Source of the DNA: Rhizophagus irregularis
Lineage: Eukaryota; Glomeromycota; Glomeromycetes; Glomerales; Glomeraceae
Length of the DNA: 64,000 nt
Direction: 5' to 3'
Assembly (NCBI RefSeq): GCF_026210795.1
Contig: NC_089451.1
Span: forward strand, 3,580,001 to 3,644,000
Shown here: one piece after another, positions 59,795 through 64,000 of the stretch
Layout of the letters: every line of letters starts with the position of its first letter
Numbering within the stretch: the first letter of the stretch is position 1
Position numbers and translations under genes: made by a program
Notes under the pieces: model-generated
What the model saw: only the letters and a program-made list of their open reading frames with translations
Database searches by the model: none
What the model was told of the DNA's origin: nothing

Positions 59795-60612
59795 CACTGG
59801 TCGAAATCATTTCTTTCGGCATTAATACCTTTCGTCAAAAGTTCATCATCATCGTTACGTTATTTGTCACACATTCGGCTAATTACAAAATTCGGAAAAA
59901 TTTTGGCATAAATCAACTGGTCGATTTTTGGTCAATTTTTGGTTGAGCTGTAACATAAAAAAAAACCATAAATCGACCAATACTTCTTTTTTATCGATTT
60001 TTATTAATAACAACGATCGACTTAAAACTTTTTTGACGATTTTTAACCGATTTTTTAATTAATTTTAATTAATATCAATAAATAATAATGACATATAAGT
60101 AAAATAAGAAAACACTGAAGTTAAAGATTCGTCAAATTTTATTGTAAATCAATTTATTCGTATTATTTATTATTAAATAACCAATTCCATAAAATTTGTT
60201 AAACAATTATTGTAAAGAAAAATTCTGTAGCTTTTAGTAAATTACCGAATGTGAAACTTGCGATTTAATAGATTTATCGCTAAATATTCAGTTGCGTTGC
60301 GGTTAGAATAAATTTTATATTTAGCGGGCACAAATCGGCAAAGAATGTTGTGTACTGGAATAATACAATCCCTACTTTCAGGAAAAAAATCTGTTTTCCA
60401 TAATTCAACATTGCATGTTTCCATTTCTTCAGTATCATCAATACTAAAATGATACCGAATATTTGCTATGTTTGCTGGTCAGTACCACCTAATAAAAGCC
60501 AAATAATGCTCAGTAGGTCCATTTGGCAAGTCAATTTCATGCTTGAAATAATACTGGATTTGTCCAGGATAATGATCGACTTCTCCATCAGTCGTTATGA
60601 ATTTGGCTAATA
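59795..60612. mobile_element. Left end of a third CACTA-like transposon (element 3), interrupted by LINE copy 2
   Basis: The tip CACTGGTCGAAATCATTTC matches the element 1 terminal repeat over its first 13 bases. TCGACC/CGACCAAT words follow, as in the element 1 subterminal region. The 3' end of a minus-strand tnp2 gene begins at 60242, the same distance scale and orientation as in element 1. The rest lies beyond the LINE-carrying unit, outside the window. Confidence 0.8.
60242..60610 (-). pseudogene. C-terminal end of the element 3 tnp2 transposase, cut by LINE copy 2
   Basis: Read from the insertion point at about 60610 down to the TAA at 60242-60244. Motifs in order are LAKFITT, YPGQIQYYF, a TGA after IRWY, HFSIDDTEE, METCNVELWK, IPVHNI and a terminal NRKFHIR. 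These match the end of the element 1 transposase (AKFINRDG, YPGQIQFFF, ETCNVELWE, INRKFHLR) and that of element 2. Upstream coding sequence is displaced by the 60613 insertion. The protein would be a DNA transposase subunit; this copy is dead from both the stop and the insertion. Confidence 0.85.
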
Positions 60613-61677
60613 CAGTCAACTCCCTCTATAGTCACTCCTGTTATAGTCACATTCTACTATATAGTCACACCAGTTGAATGTTCAAAACACTTTATTATTA
60701 AAATTTATCCTATATAGTCACAATCTATCTATAGTCACTATCACACCTATCCTCAAAAATCTTATATTAAAAAGAACTGTTTATAATCACAGTTATATAA
60801 AGAATATATTAAATAACTTGGCATCTAATAATCGTACAAAGATGTATCATAGCTTGTTAGAATCGTCTCACTGAGACGAATCGAATGGTGGTAGTTATCC
60901 TTTTCCGATCACTGGCTGACGAGTTATTCAACAAAATGTTGAACATCAGCATTATAATATTTCTTGATTTACGTTTACTGCGCCATTTAACATTTTGCTA
61001 GATTTCTCAGTACCTAGTGATTGTAAAAAGACGATTTATAGCTCGTTGGAATCGCCTCATCGAGACGAATCGAATGGTGGTAAGCTCATCTCTCTGTGAT
61101 CAATATTGACGGAGTTATTACTTAAAACCCATTTAATATTTTTTAATTTCGGAAATTGATCTAGTGATTGGATTTCAATGTATCTTATACCATTAGAACC
61201 GGCTCATCAAGACGAATCGAATGGCGGTAAAATCATCTCTCTACGATTAATATTGGCAGAGTTATTACACAAAAACCATTAATATTTTTTTAATTTCGGA
61301 AATTAATCTAGTGATTGGATTTCGACGTACAGTATTTTATACCATTAGAACCGTCTCATCAAGACGAATCGAATGGCGGTAAGATCATCTCTCTACAATT
61401 AATATTGGCGAAGTTATGATACAATAAAGTTTTAAGTATAATTCTGGCTAAAATTATGTTAATTTTTGGCAGGAATTATGATATACAAATATAAGAAATT
61501 TTTTATATAGTCACATCTTTTTATAATCACCAAATATGAGGATCACCGCAACTCTTTCCTGAATTTTTGAAAATACTAATAAAAATTTATTTTTGAAATT
61601 TCGTTTGAAAATTTCTAAGTGCTCGTTCTAAATACTAATATTTCTTCAGTTGCCTTCCTCTTTACTGAGCTTCTACT
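60613..61677 (+). promoter_or_regulatory. LINE 5' region (copy 2) with imperfect tandem units
   Basis: Corresponds base for base, with scattered differences, to 44430-45493 on the other strand. Palindromic words such as GTCTCACTGAGACGAATCG recur near 60865, 61055, 61205 and 61345, each with a following GATCA(A/C)TATTGGC and AGTTATTAC tract. At about 61503 a further TATAGTCACATC/TATAATCACC pair resembles the tip sequence. Confidence 0.7.
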
Positions 61678-63798
61678 ATGTCTACACCTCCAGCTCCTTC
61701 TGTTATTAACCCGGATATTCCGCCGCCACCACGTCCTACTACTTCTACTCCTTCTGGAGACCGACCTTTATCTCCCACTAATACCGCTGGCGCGCCTAAC
61801 AAACGTTCACGCGTTGTTTCTGATGACGCTATGAATGTTGATATAACTTCACCTTCTGCTTCGGCTCCCAACCTTACTTCCACCGCTCCTTCAGGTCTTC
61901 CTGTCAACAAAGTCCAAGTGCTTACATCTCCTCAAAATACTACCACTCCTGTTGAAACTGTTGACGCTTCTATCCATGCTCCCTCTAACACCAGTGGTAA
62001 AGGCAAAGCTGTCGCCTTTGATATTCCAGAACGACGACCATCCCCCGATGGTAATGCTGCCGCTATAAAATCTGCCCCATCTCGTTATTATGCTGCGGCA
62101 TATTTACGCGACGCGCCTGTCGCGTTCAAGACTAAATTTTCCACCAATCGCTCCATGTGTGACGAAGTGGATTGCTCACTCTCCCGATATTCCTCATATG
62201 GCACCCGCGCACGTTGCGATGGATCAGGCGATAACAAGAAAATCCTTGTCTTCTTTTTTGATCAACAGGATTTTACCGATTGTGTCAGCTCCCCACGTGC
62301 CGATCTTCTTGATTTGGCCTTTAGTCATTACTCCCCTGCAGACGCCAAACTCAGCGATGAAATGAAGTCTTTGTTCGTCACTGATATCCCACTTTTCCTT
62401 ACTGAGACTCAAGTCCGTCAGGCATTTTCCCGATATGGCACTGTAATTAAGTGTAAACTTACTCCTAGAAAGCATTACTACAATGGCCATATCCAGTTCT
62501 CCTCCGCGGATGCAGTTACCCAATTCAATGATATCTGGGCGATCATTTGCCTTGGTAATTCTTTACGTGTCTGCCCGGCATCTTTCTCAAAAGCCCAACG
62601 CGATAGCCGCAGAGAACATGTTGCTATCCTTGCCGGCATCCCTAAGAATATTAAAGAAGCTGATCTGTTAGAAATCGCTACTCAAGTCAACGCTAAGGCC
62701 CTTAACGTCCCTTTGTCTATCAGTTCCTACAAACCTAAACCTTATGTATATTTGAATTTCTCCTCATTTGAATCCCTTGAAGCTGCCAAAGAAATGACCG
62801 TGGCTTTCCGCGGCAAAGGATTAACATGGCACCCTCCCAATGAAGCACAAACTTTATGTCATGTCTGTGGGCGTCCTGGTTGTTCTCCCTCTGTATGTAA
62901 TCCACGTCCTACTCGGAAAGTGGACGATTGCCTTAACAAACTTTATTCTCGTTTTAATGCTGGACCTAGACGTGGTCGTCAGGATTCGCGCCAATCACGT
63001 GACAATTCCACTTCCCGTTCAAGATCGCGTTCCAACTCTAGATCCCGCAATAATAATTCCTCTTCATCCCGTTCCAACAACAACAATAATACTTCTAACA
63101 CTTCTCGTCCCAATACTTCTCAAAATAACAACCGGAACAATACTAATACTAATAATCATAGGAACAATAAAAATTCTTCCGGTTCTACTCAACCTCCACA
63201 CCAACCTCATTCTGTCAATTCTACATCACCTACTTCTCCATCGGATAATTCTGCCCTTATGCTTCCTCAACATATTATTGATGAATTAAAGGCGCAGATT
63301 AAAGAGATCGCCACTATCCTTAAATCTCTTGACGATACTGTCTCCTGGATGCAGGATACTATCACGAATCATGATTATAGAATTTCTGAGCTTGAATCAA
63401 TGATGAATTATGATTGCGGTAATCCCGGTGACTCAGATTTGTACCCACCTCATGACGATCAAGAAACTCATTCCTATAATCATGGATGGGATGATACTCC
63501 AACCCAAGACACGAATTCTGGATTCAATCTTCCTCCCAATACCTCTTCTTCTCTTATGGACGTCTTTCCTGATGCTTCCTTCTCAACCCTAGATCCTAGC
63601 TCCATCCTATCAAGACGACATGTTCCCTTACCTGTCTCCCGACCCACTATTACCACTTCTGATGCTAACGCTTCTCGTTTGCAATCAGAAATTTTTAATG
63701 TTACTACTACACAAAAGAATCTTTCTGCTCAACTTGGTTCGATTATGGAAAAATTGGACTCCTTCTCTCCTTCAAAACCTTCCCCTTCCAATGATTGA
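61678..63798 (+). CDS. LINE ORF1 (copy 2), intact RNA-binding protein
   Basis: A 706-residue frame without interruption. Residues 1-135 are Pro/Ser/Thr-rich with an NKRSR basic patch. The first RRM-like domain spans about 231-302 (RNP2-like LFVTDIP, RNP1-like YYNGHIQF). The second spans about 314-388 (VAILAGIP, PYVYLNF). The zinc knuckle CHVCGRPGCSPSVC is at 394-407 (CX2CX4CX4C). An Arg/Ser-rich segment (about 432-480) passes into an Asn-rich stretch. A predicted coiled coil lies around 540-590, and the C-terminus ends SPSND. The expected role is to package LINE RNA and assist target-primed reverse transcription in the nucleus. The start is the first ATG after the 5' region and is shared with copy 1. 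Being intact while copy 1 is broken suggests copy 2 is younger. Confidence 0.9.
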   Translation: MSTPPAPSVINPDIPPPPRPTTSTPSGDRPLSPTNTAGAPNKRSRVVSDDAMNVDITSPSASAPNLTSTAPSGLPVNKVQVLTSPQNTTTPVETVDASIHAPSNTSGKGKAVAFDIPERRPSPDGNAAAIKSAPSRYYAAAYLRDAPVAFKTKFSTNRSMCDEVDCSLSRYSSYGTRARCDGSGDNKKILVFFFDQQDFTDCVSSPRADLLDLAFSHYSPADAKLSDEMKSLFVTDIPLFLTETQVRQAFSRYGTVIKCKLTPRKHYYNGHIQFSSADAVTQFNDIWAIICLGNSLRVCPASFSKAQRDSRREHVAILAGIPKNIKEADLLEIATQVNAKALNVPLSISSYKPKPYVYLNFSSFESLEAAKEMTVAFRGKGLTWHPPNEAQTLCHVCGRPGCSPSVCNPRPTRKVDDCLNKLYSRFNAGPRRGRQDSRQSRDNSTSRSRSRSNSRSRNNNSSSSRSNNNNNTSNTSRPNTSQNNNRNNTNTNNHRNNKNSSGSTQPPHQPHSVNSTSPTSPSDNSALMLPQHIIDELKAQIKEIATILKSLDDTVSWMQDTITNHDYRISELESMMNYDCGNPGDSDLYPPHDDQETHSYNHGWDDTPTQDTNSGFNLPPNTSSSLMDVFPDASFSTLDPSSILSRRHVPLPVSRPTITTSDANASRLQSEIFNVTTTQKNLSAQLGSIMEKLDSFSPSKPSPSND

Positions 63799-64000
63799 AC
63801 ACCAATTTATATCGGGTGCATCACAGGGATTTCACCCCCCTAATAGTGCGATACTTAATAATAATAGTCCTAATATTCCGTCTTCTTTTTCCTTTTCTTC
63901 CCCTCTTATTAACTTTGGACAAATCAATGTTAATGGATTATGTTCCCTTGTTCGACAATTACATTTGTTAAATTATTTTCTCCATTCTTCTTTTGGCGTT
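63791..64000 (+). CDS. LINE ORF2 (copy 2), N-terminal 70 codons only
   Basis: ATG 63791-63793 overlaps the ORF1 stop in ATGATTGA, so ORF2 lies in the +1 frame relative to ORF1. The frame is open to the window end. It includes the start of the APE-type endonuclease (LINFGQINVNGLCS, then QLHLLNYFLHSSFG). The C-run that lost one base in copy 1 has its six bases here, keeping the frame. Translation of ORF2 may depend on stop-start reinitiation or on a separate message; the sequence alone cannot decide. Confidence 0.85.
   Translation, partial: MIEHQFISGASQGFHPPNSAILNNNSPNIPSSFSFSSPLINFGQINVNGLCSLVRQLHLLNYFLHSSFGV

Larger units (their letters stand above)
60613..64000 (+). mobile_element. LINE-carrying unit, copy 2, truncated by the window end
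   Basis: Starts CAGTCAACTCCCTCTATAGT directly after TA (60611-60612), the same tip as the 5' side of copy 1. It carries the same 5' repeats, an intact ORF1 and the first 70 codons of ORF2. It lies in opposite orientation to copy 1, about 15 kb away, and interrupts element 3. The far end is not in the window, so an inverted terminal partner cannot be checked here. Confidence 0.8.

Overview
The window looks like nuclear DNA of an arbuscular mycorrhizal fungus, most likely Rhizophagus irregularis or a close relative. This is an inference. It rests on the very high A+T content, the many short GT-AG introns, the families present (tnp2 transposase elements, MULE and hAT debris, a SAM-domain protein, LINEs) and the dense nesting of transposons. 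No ribosomal RNA, intact tRNA or bacterial gene was seen.

Region 1 (1-8.6 kb) is the only gene-like part. It holds the C-terminally cut-off end of a multi-span membrane protein (minus strand), a complete six-exon universal stress protein (minus strand) and a six-exon protein of unknown function with repeated NPY motifs (plus strand). All three can be spliced into open frames with consistent intron phases.

Region 2 (8.6-13.2 kb) is AT-rich decay: a foldback element, and a MULE transposase relic that carries its own MITE.

Region 3 (13.2-64 kb) is almost entirely mobile DNA. Four CACTA-like elements can be delimited or partly delimited from terminal inverted repeats (TIRs) and 3-bp target duplications. 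Element 1 is 13228-22045, element 2 is 23994-31654, element 4 is 47866-54859, and element 3 begins at 59795 and leaves the window. Elements 1 and 2 share one plan: a tnp2-type transposase gene and a divergently transcribed, intron-rich accessory gene on either side of a repeat-rich spacer. Element 4 has no transposase; its interior is a large hierarchical satellite array.

Element 2 sits inside a broken SAM-domain gene (23381-34579). That gene was also hit by a 244-bp hAT-like, a 618-bp Mutator-like and a 708-bp hAT-like element, each with its own target duplication.

Two copies of a LINE with two ORFs (RRM/zinc-knuckle ORF1; endonuclease, reverse transcriptase and RNase H ORF2) lie in opposite orientation, at 35497-45493 and from 60613 to the window end. 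Both begin exactly at a pogo/Tc1-like terminal repeat next to a TA. Copy 1 has an inverted partner of that repeat on the other side, so the LINE may travel as cargo of a DNA-transposon-like unit. Copy 2 interrupts the transposase gene of element 3. ORF1 of copy 2 is intact; copy 1 is frameshifted and carries stops.

Nearly all the element genes are broken, mostly by TGA stops that look like CGA to TGA changes. Positions of spliced genes come from manual splicing and phase checks, not from RNA data.
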